A stretch of 64,000 nt of DNA from positions 59,092,128 to 59,156,127 of the forward strand of contig CM054135.1 in NCBI GenBank assembly GCA_028751875.1. The letters run 5' to 3'. A program made the translations under genes and the position numbers. Origin of the DNA: Rapana venosa. Its lineage: Eukaryota; Mollusca; Gastropoda; Neogastropoda; Muricidae. The notes under the pieces are model-generated. The model ran no database searches, had not been told where the DNA came from, and worked only from the letters and a program-made list of their open reading frames with translations. Below, piece by piece: positions 25,301 to 38,200 of this stretch; position 1 is the stretch's first letter, and the number at the start of each line of letters is the position of its first letter.

Positions 25301-28300
25301 TTTGTGCAGACAGCCGTGATCGTTTTTTTCCCCACAACAAAAATTCTTCATTCCTGCATGACACCATGTGCCAACTTAAGCGTTACAGGTAAAAGTCATT
25401 GTCACAATCACTTTTTAAAAGTTTTATGTTTTTCCCCCCGTTCCTCGGCTAGAGCTCCAAGGTTAATCAAAGGTGAGACTTTTGTGTATTTTACCGTTTT
25501 CCCCCCTCATCATCATTTAGGTAGCTGCAGAGATGTCACAATCCCAAAATCTTCCAGAACTAACATGGTCAAACTATTCACTCTGAATATCGATACCTTA
25601 GAGCAACAATGGTCTATCAACAGAGCCGCCATTTTCGAAAGTTTTGCGATACCCTCATTTGAAAAGTTTGAAAGGTCAGTACAAATTGAGGATTGAACAG
25701 AAGTATTCAGTTTTTGGAAAGAGAATGGGAATTGATGTGATCTTTATCATAACATCTTTATGTTGTAATACATGTAGAAGAAAGCGCATAGATGCATATT
25801 TACAACTGGTGGCCTGTTTTTGCCTGGAATTTTCTCGCAGTCTGCATGTGAAACTTGATGTTCACTAATTCTGGTCCTCTCAAAGCCATGCTAGGCTAGG
25901 CTAGTGCAGAAAGTGGAATTTCTTGTAAAGGCCAGGATAGCAAAAGCACTGGCAGTGAAGGTAGACCACCTTGCTGGCAGAGAAAATACAGGGCATGGCA
26001 CAAAGCTTGACCCTCTTTCCCAGATAAGATCACTTTCCAGCCATCCAGTTTTCAGCAGGAAGAACCACACAACCTCCAGGCCCGCCAGTGTTACATAAAC
26101 CCTGCCCAGCAGTCCAAGTGATTCCACTCCCAGGCAAGAATGGTTTGCACAGCTGGATGTCCGCTGTTGCATAGCCCTGTCCCAGATAATTGGCATTAAC
26201 TTGGCATTAAAGGCTTTAGAGGAAAAGTGGGATGCTGTGCGGTAGTCCAGTGTATACGGTGAAATTTGCTAGGGTAATTTTGTGCAACAAAGGTTTTCTT
26301 CAAATAGCTCTGAAATTAATAAAACTTTTATGTTATACTTTTGTCATCAGAGAGTTTACAGTCAATTCTACCAAATACGAAAAAATTGAAAATTGCTAAT
26401 TTTTTTCAGATAAACTGTTGTTGCTCTAAGGCATCGTGATCTTTTCCAGCATGGATGGTCATCACTCCAGTCAGCCTGTGTGGCCAGAAGCAGCCTAACT
26501 TCTTACCTTGACAGTGACGAAGGAGGCGGACGTCCACGTCACTGATGTGGCATTCAGCCAGGTGGTGCTGGATGAGCTGGACCTGGGCCAGGTACTGGCA
26601 GAGGACCACCACGCTCTTCTCCTCTGCATGACCCTGAATCACCAGACCCTCCACAATGCTGGCCTGGAAATGGTGTTTTACGATGCTGTTGAATGGTTTC
26701 TTGAACAAGTAGTGCGTGTGTGTGTGCGTGTGCATGCGTGTGTGTGAGTGCATGTGTGTGTGTGCATATGTCTGTGTGTTTTTTTTCTGAACAAACATGC
26801 ATTTGTATTAGTCAACACATTTATGAGAGTGTGTGAATATGGAGGTTCATTTCCTTTCATTGTTCATTAGTTTGTTAGAGGGGGAAGGGGTGGGGGGGGG
26901 ATCACCTATTTCCTACAGTTAAATAGGTTTAGTAAATTCATTAAGTTTTAGATACTTATCAACTGCCAACCTATGAAACTATACATTGCCTTATTCTTTT
27001 CTTAAAATACTTTTGGAATAACAGTTACAGTGAAAAATTTTTTTCACTTTTGCTGGCATCAGTTTCCTTCAAACTCAATGACCAGTTGAATGGAACTGTT
27101 AAAATATTCTTGGGAGGAGGAGAAAAACAATAATTTCAAACGGGATCAGAGCTGAATACAAAGAAGCATGGAGACACACACTTGATTCTACACACACTCC
27201 CAGCACCACTCACCACAGCTTCTGCCTCCTTGCCATTCCTGAGCGACTCTTTCACCCCATGCTCTGTCAGGGTGGAGACCTTTTCCTCACTGCCAGCCAC
27301 ATGGCAGAAGACGATTGGCTCAGCCCGAGAGCCAGGCCACACATCCAAGTCTGCAGGCCCTTGCTGTGCCCTGGTCATGACCTTCACCTTGTTGTTGTAG
27401 AAGCAGGAGGAGGACAGCTCACTGATGCCCATGTGCTGGGGACAATGCAACCACATCCCGTTAAGTACTTCACTGTTGATTCCAGGCACTGAGAACAGAT
27501 ACCCGGAGGAGAAGCAGGGGATGAACAAAGTCTCACCATCTTTCCTTTAAGACTGGTTCACGGCTGGATGCTGCAACGTTGTCCAATATCCAATAACGAT
27601 ACCATTTCGAGAAAGGATGTGACCATCTTTCCTTTAAGACTGGTTCACGACTGGATGCCTCCAATGTCCAATATCAATAGCGCACATTTGGAAAATTAGT
27701 TGCATACATTACAAAAAATGACCGCAACACCATACTTCGGCAATGACAGCTATACAAGCGACACACTTTGCAAAAAATTATGTTTCATCACTAATATGTT
27801 CATAGAACATATGTCGTTCTTGAATGTCATATTGACAACAGACTCAGGACAAACCTTGATACAAAAAATTATCCGTTTCATGCTTATGACTGTCTTTTCA
27901 TGATGGAACGATGCAGTGTTCTGTTCTTGAAATGTGCATTTGGACAACAGGAAATCAGTGGCATTTCTGGTGTTTAAAAACTTTGTTACGAGGTGGCCGT
28001 TTCACTTTATAGTAACCATTGCTAAACACAGCATTGTAAGCCTGTGTAAGGTTGAATGGAAGGTTTTGTCAGGTGTTTTCCTGAGTTTGGGGGTTCCTGG
28101 TCAGCGAATGACTTCTGCACCCTTCCTGTCCCAACTTATCATCACACGTGCTGACAGCAAAATTGGACAGATTTTTCTACATGGCAGACAGAGCTAAAAT
28201 ATCAAAATAACAACTCTGATTTTTTTTTAATATGAACTAATCCATTATGTCAATAATCGAACCTAAAAATGTACTTTCCTTGCTTTGAGTTTCGAATTTT

Positions 28301-30659
28301 TGATGACCCCCCCCCACCCCCCAAAAAAATAATTTACAAACAGGCTTCACAGGTGAGACAAACAAGCCATTTGTGAGGAAAGGCAAGACAGAAAACCAGT
28401 TGTTTTCAGACACCAGAGTATCCACACTGTTTCCACACACTTCACACTGATGACGTTCTTCCAGACATTCCCCACCCCGCCCAAACTCACCATGCGGTAC
28501 TGATCCTTCAGCACGATGGCAGAGTCTGAATAGCGTTCGAGCAGGGACCTGCCCAGGCCCAGAGACTGGGCGGTGGTGTTGAGGACTGCTGGCTGCAGCT
28601 GCTGGGGGTCCCCTACCAGCACCAGCTGCTGGGCTCTGCAGTGCACCACCAGTGGCACCAGGCTCTCCGGCTCCATGCAAGACTCGCAGCTGTCCATGAT
28701 GATCTGCAACAAGGTCGCAGCAGTTCTTCTTGTTCTTCTTCTTGTGGCTGATGCACGTTTCCCAGGTTTATACCCTACAGGTCACCAAGAACACGCTCTT
28801 AACTCATTGAACCCACATGGGAATCACTGTGCAGATTGAAAGTACCCATTGGTTAAGATGTTTTGAGTTGTATGTCTCTTTTCAAGTAGTTCACTCACAT
28901 AGGCGGCCATACCTGTGACTTCACACAATGGTCTTAGCAGTGACTGTTTTGGGATTTCTGACTTCATGCATGGTGTAGTGGATTACCCAGAATGTTCACT
29001 GTCAGTTCACATTTGTTACAAGTTTTCTTTCACAAAATACCTGCCAATTGGTTGCTTGCTTGCATGTGTGTGTGTGTGTGTGTGTGTACGTGCGTGTTTG
29101 TATGCAGGTGTGCATGCTTGCATGAGTACATGCACACACACATGTACAAGTAATAGTGTGTGTGTGTGGTGTGTGTGTGTGTGTGCGTGGTGTGTATGTG
29201 ATTGTGTGTGTGTGGGTGTGTGTGTGGTGTGTGTGTGTGCTGAGCTGTGTGTGTGTGGTGTGTATGTGTGTAGTATGTAGTGTGTGTGTGTGGTGTGTGT
29301 GTGTGTGTGCTGAGCTGTGTGTGTGTGGTGTGTGGTGTGTGTGTAGTATGTAGTGTGTGTGTATGTGTGTGGTGTGTGTGTGTGTGCTGAGCTGCGTTAT
29401 TTCTGACCTGCCTGATGTTGGTGTCCCGGGCCAAGATGGGCCTAGCTGCCAAAGAGCAGGTGGCCAGGATGACTTCTGCATGCTGCAGCTCCTCTGCCTG
29501 AGCCTTCACCACCAGCTGCTGGTAGTCTTCTTTCTGCAACACACACACACACATCATACAACATTTACATGCATGCCCACATTTATCAACCTGCACATAT
29601 TATTACAGTGGTATGAAAAATGAAAACCAAAATCTGTGCCTGGGCTTTATTACAGTTCTTGATTAAACCATTGACGCTGGTGGCAACAGCAAGGTGAGAG
29701 GCTGTATGACCAGTGGCTTTCTTTCCCACTCATGGAATTCCACTTTACAGCTTAGTCTTTAGTGATCAACTACAACTCTCTGACTAGGAGGCTTGACTTG
29801 CGCAGTCCTTATGTGCTACAACCCTGGGGACTAGTTGGCCTTTGGAGAACATCTCCAACGCTGACTTTCCTTATGCCCACTTGGCTGAGAGAGTGGGGAT
29901 GTACTGTGGGCAAGGCATCTCCACTATAATAAAAATTCTGCCCAATTTCCAAAACAGCAGCTGCCTCCTCTGCTGTTTTAGAGGTCATCGTTGAACATGA
30001 GAGACAAACATGTATAATGCACAAAAGTGCACACACACCACCCATACACTTCAGCATTTTTTTTTAAATGGAAGACAAAGGAATCTGATATGAATGAACC
30101 CCTCAACTAGATAGACAAGATGGACAAACACCCTATGGATGAGTTGAATGTACTAAAACAGAGACAAGGTCACTGATATCACAATCCTCTTCTGGACAAA
30201 GTTCTTTTATCATATAACACTATCTGATTATTTCTCACTTCTGCTATACCACCGAGTCTTGAGACATTAACCAATGCACAATGGTTCGCTAAGGATTGAA
30301 ATTTAAGGACAAAAAGAAAGAAAAGAAGCTACCAAAGAAACAGATTGATGTCTGAAGATGCAGACCAACACTACGTACAACATTCCTTTCTTACAGGGAG
30401 CAAAAACACTTGTGTCACAATCAGAACAAAATTTTTCAGGAAATTGATTTGGCAAAACCGAATACCACAAAACTGATTTGGCAATACCACATACAGCAAA
30501 ATTGTTTTAGCAATACTGCAAAAATAGATCGGTGGTCTAGAGGCAACGCGCCTGTCTAGAATGCGAAAAGTCCGGGTCGGGTGTGTGCGTGGTTCGTATC
30601 CCGTTTGGGCCCAAAATTTTTCCCCATCCATTAGACCATGAGTGGTGGTCTGTGCGCTA

Positions 30660-30690
<31 letters not shown>

Positions 30691-33600
30691 CGTGTGTTAC
30701 ACAAAATTTTCAGCGCACGTAAAAGAACCCACGGCAACAAGAGAGTTGTCCCTGGCAAAATTCTTAGAAAAAAGCCACTCTGATAGGGAAACAAATACAG
30801 TTGCAGACAAAAAAAACCAAAAAAAGGGTGGCACTGCTCTTGTGGCGACGTGCTCTCCCCGGGGAGAGCAGCCCGAATTTCATGCAGAGAAATCTCGTGA
30901 CTTAAAGTGGTATAAAATATAAAATAAAAATAAAATAAAATAAACAAATCACGTCTGAGAGGGGACAAAATCATTTCATCACTTCATCAAAAATTTATGA
31001 GCTAAGCATACTGTCTGTGCTAATCCTTGATCCAAGTTCTACTGAAACCAGGACCAGTTAGGCCAATGGGAAAAGGCCTTAAAAACAACATCATAAAAAA
31101 GTGGTATTCTGACAGACCAAAAGAGGGGTATTAATATCTAACGCTATTGCAAGTTCCTTTTAAAAATAAATAAAATGCCTTTTACTTCAAAATGATTTCT
31201 TCTGTTACCTGATCAGCACACCAAAGAATAAATAACAGTAAATATGGGTTTGTTTGGCTTTTTCCCATTCCTCGGCTAGGGCTCTGAGGTTTACCAATGG
31301 TGAGATTTTGCAACTGATTTGGCCCACCATGAAGGTAGCCGCCACATTTCAACTTCAGGGATGTATACTGGGTATGTTCATGTTTCTGTGACCCACTGAA
31401 TGCTGACAGGAACTACGGGATCTTTAACATGCATATTTGATCTTCTGCATGTGCATACACACAAAGGGCATTAAGACACTGACAAGACTGCACTTGAGGT
31501 TGACCTTGAAGATAGTAAATACTCCTACCCTAAATTCTAAAGACGCCGCCCAGATTCAAACCCACAACTTCACGGACCCAGGGGATTGACGTTGAACACT
31601 CTTAACCACTTGGTTATAGTATCCTTCAAATGTGGAATAAACTGCTTTCACTAAATGATAAAAGAATTAAAAAAAGTGAACTACAAATGCTTTTTTCTCA
31701 CATTAATTTCTGACAACCAACAAGTTACCTGATCATCAGTGATATCATTTGGATACAGCTGGAACAGCAAGTTGAACTCTTCAATTTTCTTGTAGTAGCT
31801 GTTGGGAGGGCAGCGGATCAAGTGGTGCAGAGCCATTTTCTGAAGCTGGGGGTTGCTGGGACTGACTGTCTTCAGCTTGCAAGGGGGTATGGTGTTCCGT
31901 GGCATGGGGAATTCCACATTCTCCACCACTTCATCGTAGATCCGCACAATTTTGGGGACCGGGTGACTGATGTCCTTCAGGAACGCTGTCACATAGTGAA
32001 TGACACTTTGATGGCGATTTGAAATTAACTTGTTTAGGGTACAATTTAATTTCTGAAACATAACATTTCACAGGTCGAAACTGTAAAACACATGATGCTA
32101 GGAGCATATGAAAATTGGAGTTTGAAAAAAAACAAAAACCTACAGACAATGAATTTATGTACAGCTACATAATGTAAACCACAGCACAGCAATCTTTACA
32201 AGAGACACAGCTAAGTGAATGATGCCTAATGCTGCTCAAAGTTTGCATTGTTGTAAATCTGTTCTTTTTCTGATGATCAGCATGACTGTTTGTAGTTGAT
32301 AGTAAAAACATTGATCCATGACAGAGTACTTCTACCCTTCGACTCAAACAAATTCAGTTAAACAAATCCAAGTTTGAACCCCCCCCCCCCAATCCTTGGC
32401 TAGAAAGCTCCGAGGTTCACCGATATTGGTGAGATTTTGGATATGCAGCTTGATTTTGCCCACCAGTAGTAAGGTAGCCGCACTCTGATTTCAAAAAATG
32501 ATGTCTGAACATGACATCAGTGTTCATGCGTTTTTGAAATTTTGTCATCCATTCCAACCAGCAAGTGATGGCCTATTCTTCCAAAAAGTGGAATGGATTT
32601 TAACATGTGGGCAAGATGTTCTGCAGATGTATAGTTGCATTTGAAGGACTTTCAGGGTCATGGAATGGGTACTGATGTTAAGTCCTGGGGAAAACTCCCT
32701 CTGAACAGGTGCCACAGTGGTGGTGGCTCAAACATCAGATCACCAGCCCAATGCTGTGACAAGGCTATCCTGCCACCCAAGTCCGAAATAACAACCATCA
32801 TGAGATCTTTATTATCTAAAACTACACAGAAAAACAACCAACAACAACACAATCTATGGCTTTAGACAATCTTCTCTCTACCCACCTGCAATGACATCCA
32901 CCGCAGAGTCTGTGGAGGCACAGATCAACACCTGGGCCCGGGCTGTGTTAGGGATGGTCGACTGAGGCGTCATGCGATTGCGTTCCACATACAGACTGGC
33001 CAAGTGAGCTGCCGTCAGAGTTTTGCCTGATCCGGGCGGCCCCTGGATCACTGTGAAGGGCTGTTTGAGGCCTGACTGCACAGCCTCTTTCTGCACTGGG
33101 CTCAGCTGTCTGCTGATTTTCTCCACCAAGAAACTCACGTCTGACTGGTCAACTGTTGGCAGAAAAAAAGGGAGAGCCTTGTTATTCACAGGTACACATG
33201 AAGTCTTTGACAAGAAATCTTCTGAAATACACTTTTGCACTTATTTTATGTACAGATGCAACCAACTGCTCTGTCACTTTCAGTTATTAGACATGTTAGT
33301 TTTGAAGTGTAACTGATAAACCAGTTAGCAATGAAGTCAGCTGCCTCAATACCCAGTCTCTCCCAGCCAATCATTTCTGAGACTGGGTTGTGTGTGTGTG
33401 TTGTGTGTGTGTGTTGTGTGTGTGTGTTTTGTTTGTTTTGTTGTTGTTTGGTCTTTTGTTGTTTTTTCTTACTGCATATATACAGAAAAGGCAGTATCAA
33501 GTCTAACTTATATACTGATGACACTTACGCGTACAAAAAGTCAAGCTCCATCCCCCTATATTTTTATCCAAGGAACAAAGTCTGCAGAAAAAACACAATC

Positions 33601-34346
33601 TCAACTTATTTTTTAGCAACAGCCTGATCTAAAGTCAGACCACATCTACTCAAAGAGACTGTCACTGTAATGCCACCTAATCTTCCAGTCATAAAAAGCT
33701 ATTTCAAATGTCCACTCACTTCTACTCAAAACTCAATCCGCTTGTACAAAGAGAACATTTGATATGTCCATTATTCTCACCCATTTCTACCCCCAAAAAA
33801 ATCTAATTGTAAAGACTACAAGAGTGTTTGAAGTATCCTTTAACACATTTCTATTTAGAGCTGTTAAGAAATTGTTTAAAATGTCCATTATTCTCACTCA
33901 CTTCTAACTCAACTTACAAAAGTGTCTGAAGAACAGAGCGTCTTTCTTTCTCATTCTGGTTCTTCAAAGGCAATGTCATCACTTGCTAAATATTCCACAG
34001 GCACTTCCTAACAAGTAATAGAAATTCCATACACATGCTTTACAATTTGCTGATCTCCTAAACGGCCAATTAAACTTAAAGAAAAGGCTGACTGATTTTC
34101 CAGTTGTTGCGACTTGTTACCATCAAGTTCCTGGACTTTTCTTCTCTGATACATATAAATACAGATGGTTGAGATTAGGGCACTGGCAAGTCTGCACAAG
34201 ACAGGTCAGATGTATCTTACCAGGCACTTCCAATAGCCCAGCTCCCCCTTGTAAATGCATTGTGTAGCACTTCAAATCATGAACATTTTTATGCTTTCTC
34301 ACAGACAAAACATGGTACAGTACCTCCTCTTTAGTTTTCCTTATCT

Positions 34347-34390
<44 letters not shown>

Positions 34391-34686
34391 TGTTGTGTGT
34401 GTGTGAGTGTGTGAGTGTGAGTGTGAGTGTGTGCGAGTGTGTGTGTGCGTGCATGCATGTTCTTCATGCTTAACGATACTGCTGCACCAAATGAAAATCA
34501 GAATCAAAGTGACAAGATTGACAGTGCCTGTTGCTGTGTGACTGACTGACCTGTGTTAACGGGTTTTCGGCCCACAGCAACGTCTTTGGCCAGGTCAGAG
34601 GCGTTTGACAGGCATGCCACAATGTGCTCCATTTGACTGCAACATAACATGTCCATTCCATATACTGCACTGCTAGTGAACACAGA

Positions 34687-34728
<42 letters not shown>

Positions 34729-35198
34729 AAGCGAAAGACAAAGAGAGTGTGCGTGTGTGTGCACATGCATGTTTATGTGTGTGTCTGTGAGTGTGTCAAC
34801 AGTAACAGTTAAACAAGACACAAAAGACATAGAGACAGACAGAGAATACACACACACACACACACACACACAGTGGGTGGGTGCATGTGTAAGAGAGAAG
34901 TGGTGAGGATAGCGGTTCAAGGAGTAGACTATATGAAAACATAAAGGAGAAGGGAAAGAGAAAGCAGGATGCAGATATTACTGTTTCAGACTGAAACTGA
35001 TAGGGAGGGGAGGGGCAGTGAGGAAGCAGTGTGAGAAAGTGGGAAACAGAGTTAAAAAAATAAACAAATTTAGCAAAAAACAACATAACAAGAGGAAAAA
35101 AAAGAAATTGATGGGTGGGCGGGGGGATACATACTTCAGAGTTAAGTTAGAAATATACAGACCACATCTTTCACACAGTCTGTCAAAAAAAAAAAAAC

Positions 35199-35255
<57 letters not shown>

Positions 35256-38200
35256 ATAGAGATAGGGTGTGTGTGTGTGTGTGTGTATGTGTGTGTGTGT
35301 GTGTGTGTGTTACATCTATTCAACAGTCTGGTGCCGACAATCTCCCTCTCTGCTCTTTTTAAAATTTGTTTCTTGTCAGTTTTGTATCTTTATTAGCAAA
35401 TGCTTCTTACCATATATGAGGTCAATACTTTGTTATAAAAAAAAAAATGTATGGGTAGGCAGGTCTGAGTTAGGCAATCCACCACATCATTACCATTATC
35501 TTCAGGAGAAAAAAAAAAGAAAAAGAAAAGAAAAAGATGACAAAGGCAAAAGCAGCACGCTAAAACAAGAACTCACCAACAAAGAGTTGTGCGGGGAATC
35601 AACTCCACAGTGCAAGGCACCTGTGAGGTAACCGAAGAGTCCAGAAGAGTAGCCGGCATCTCCACTGTGGAGGACTGCAGGCGCACATGGACAGTGACCA
35701 TGCCCTTCTTGTCATGCTTCACCTTCTGCACCACACAATGGCCCACCCAGCTCACCACAGGCGACCCCATTCTCACCAGAGCCAGCACACGGTCATCCAG
35801 CCCTTGCTGCTCTGGCATCTCCAGACCTCTGTAGCGTACACACAGCAGATCACGAGGTACAGCACATGAGCTCTCCAAGCCAAAAACTCTAAGGTCGTTT
35901 GGGGAGTGCTTGTCCCCGGAAAAATGGATCTGGCGTTCCTGGCAGAAAGCCTGGCTCAAGGAAAACGTCCCGACCACGCTGACTTCATCCCCCTTTTCTT
36001 TCTGCACCGACTGATGCTTCCACTCTGTGAAGAAAACGTTGTGGATCGTGGAGGATGTCTTGCTGTACACAGCACTCTCTGCAGCCTCCAAGGACAGAAT
36101 GGGCATCCAGGACTGCTGGAAACTGGCCTCATCCATATGGGTGCAGGGAGCTTCCGGCAGAGAGGTCAGCTTGGTGAAGCACTCTGCAGGGCTGTTGTGG
36201 TGCTCCAAACACACATCCAAGGTGGGCGTCAAGCTCACAAGTTGCAGGCGAGGATGCAGGAGGCCTCTGGCAAGTTCTGCAGTCACCTGTACCTGTACGA
36301 CCATGCAGGTGTGCAGAGAGAGGGAGAACTCGGAGAAGTGCTGGATGAGACCACCTCGCCGGATTTCCGAACTGACGTCAACAGCGAATCGGCCACTTGA
36401 GAGGGAGTCAGTGATGTGCTCCTGGAAAACAAAGCCAGGAATAAAAGGATTTTCAGAATACTGACCGAGAAAGATGTATGGACATGCACACACACACACA
36501 CACACACACACAAGAACCACATACATACAAATTTATCAATCCATTATCATAATCTCTCTCTCTCTTCCCTGTATCATGCAAGCATACGCATGCACAAACA
36601 CATATTTATTAATCATTACCATAAATCTCTCTCTCTCATCTCTCAAGCAAGCATGCGTGTGCACACACACGCACACACAAACTTTTGTCTCCCACAGTGG
36701 GCTGACTAACCTGTGTGGTGGGCACAGTCTTCTGCAGCTTCTCTTCATCCTCTTCCCTGACAGCTGCCAGCAACTTCTGCCAGTGAAAGGGTGGAACATG
36801 GCTGACAAAGCGATCAGCACACAACTCCAAAGGCCCTTTTTGAATGGCTGCTGAAGAACTGCTGTCCACAGCAGAGGCATCGTAGATCCTTTCTTGCCAT
36901 GTCAACTTCACCTACATAGAGCAAAAATATTACAGATTTATGGGGATGCTTACCACTGATGTCTGATATTACTAATCAGTGGAAGGACATTAAATTGAAG
37001 AAGAACTTACCACTGATGTGCTTTTGTTACACCTTATGAGGTAAGGCTATGGTATTTTTTTAAAAATCCATCATAAACCACTATAACTGTGTCAGCCCTA
37101 GCATGACAAAGAGGTCAGCTGAGGTTTGAGCCATAACAACAGTGGTTGATAAAACAACAGTATTCCTGTGTGTGTGTGCGCATGTGCGTGTCTGTGTGTA
37201 TATGAATGTGTGTGTGTGCATGTGTACGCGCACGTGCGTGTCACTGTGTGTGTATGAATGTGTGTGTGTGTGCATGTGTGCGCGCACGTGCGTGTCTCCG
37301 TGTGTGAATGTGTGTGTGTGCATGTGAGTGTGTGTCTTCAATTTTACGTCTGTTCACTTAAAGTGATATTAGACGAGAGTGTGCATGTGTGCGTTGGTGT
37401 GTGTGTGTGTAAACAGCTTGGGAATTTTCTAATTTGGTGTCTACTGATTCACTTCTATGGTTCAGCTGAACCCTTGACCGTTATCATCATCATCATCATC
37501 ATCATCATCAGTCCCATGACCTTGGCGGTCGTGGAGGAGACACAAAAGACGATGCCGTGGTAAGCCTCCTCCATCCATCTCGGTCCTCGGCTCTGCGCAG
37601 TAGTGCCGAGTCACCATCTCAAACCAAAACCCACTACCTCCCACCATCAAACACAGCATAAAACTGACACCATTATCTGTCCCCGTCTGGTCACTCCTGT
37701 GGCAACACCAAACACACAGAGCTGAACCTTTTTTGTTATCTCAAGCAAAAAAGCACTGCTGTACCCCATCAGTAGTTATGCCAAATCATTGCCCCCTCCC
37801 AAATCACTACACTTTCTGTGACGGGTAACTCCTGTAGTGACTTCAGTTCTGAAGCTAAACCCTTCTTATCCCTAGCATATCATAACCAATAATCACTACT
37901 AGACTGATTCTATATTTTGAGTAAATATGAACTCTACACTGAAGCTTGACACTATCTTGTCAACCTAGAAAACACCTTTGTTTTCCACCATCAGTGATAA
38001 CATATAATAGCAGTCACAGCAGTAGTGGTGGCCATAGCAGTAGCAGCAGTAGTAGTATTAGCAGCAGTAGTAGTACTAGCAGCAGCAGCAGTAGTAGTAT
38101 TAGCAGCAGCAGCAGTAGTAGTATTAGCAGAAGTAGCAGAGTAGTAGTATTAGCAGCAGTAGCAGCAGCAGCAGCAGTAGAATTAGCAGCAGCAGCAGTA

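Larger units (their letters stand above)
29534..31728. other. HELZ2-like intron u-v
   Basis: The intron holds two SINEs, listed separately, and otherwise AT-rich unique DNA. Confidence 0.45.

Noticed and set aside
25304..26196. Open frames on both strands within intron y-z
   Set aside because: They overlap a SINE fragment or have no recognisable motif. The intron phase needs no extra exon.
31986..32061. Extension of exon u upstream with KLNCTLNKLISNRHQS after a good TTTCAG acceptor
   Set aside because: It does not match the phase of the preceding exon. The TATGTGACAG|CG acceptor restores the frame and gives the expected DVIA-A-FLKD join.
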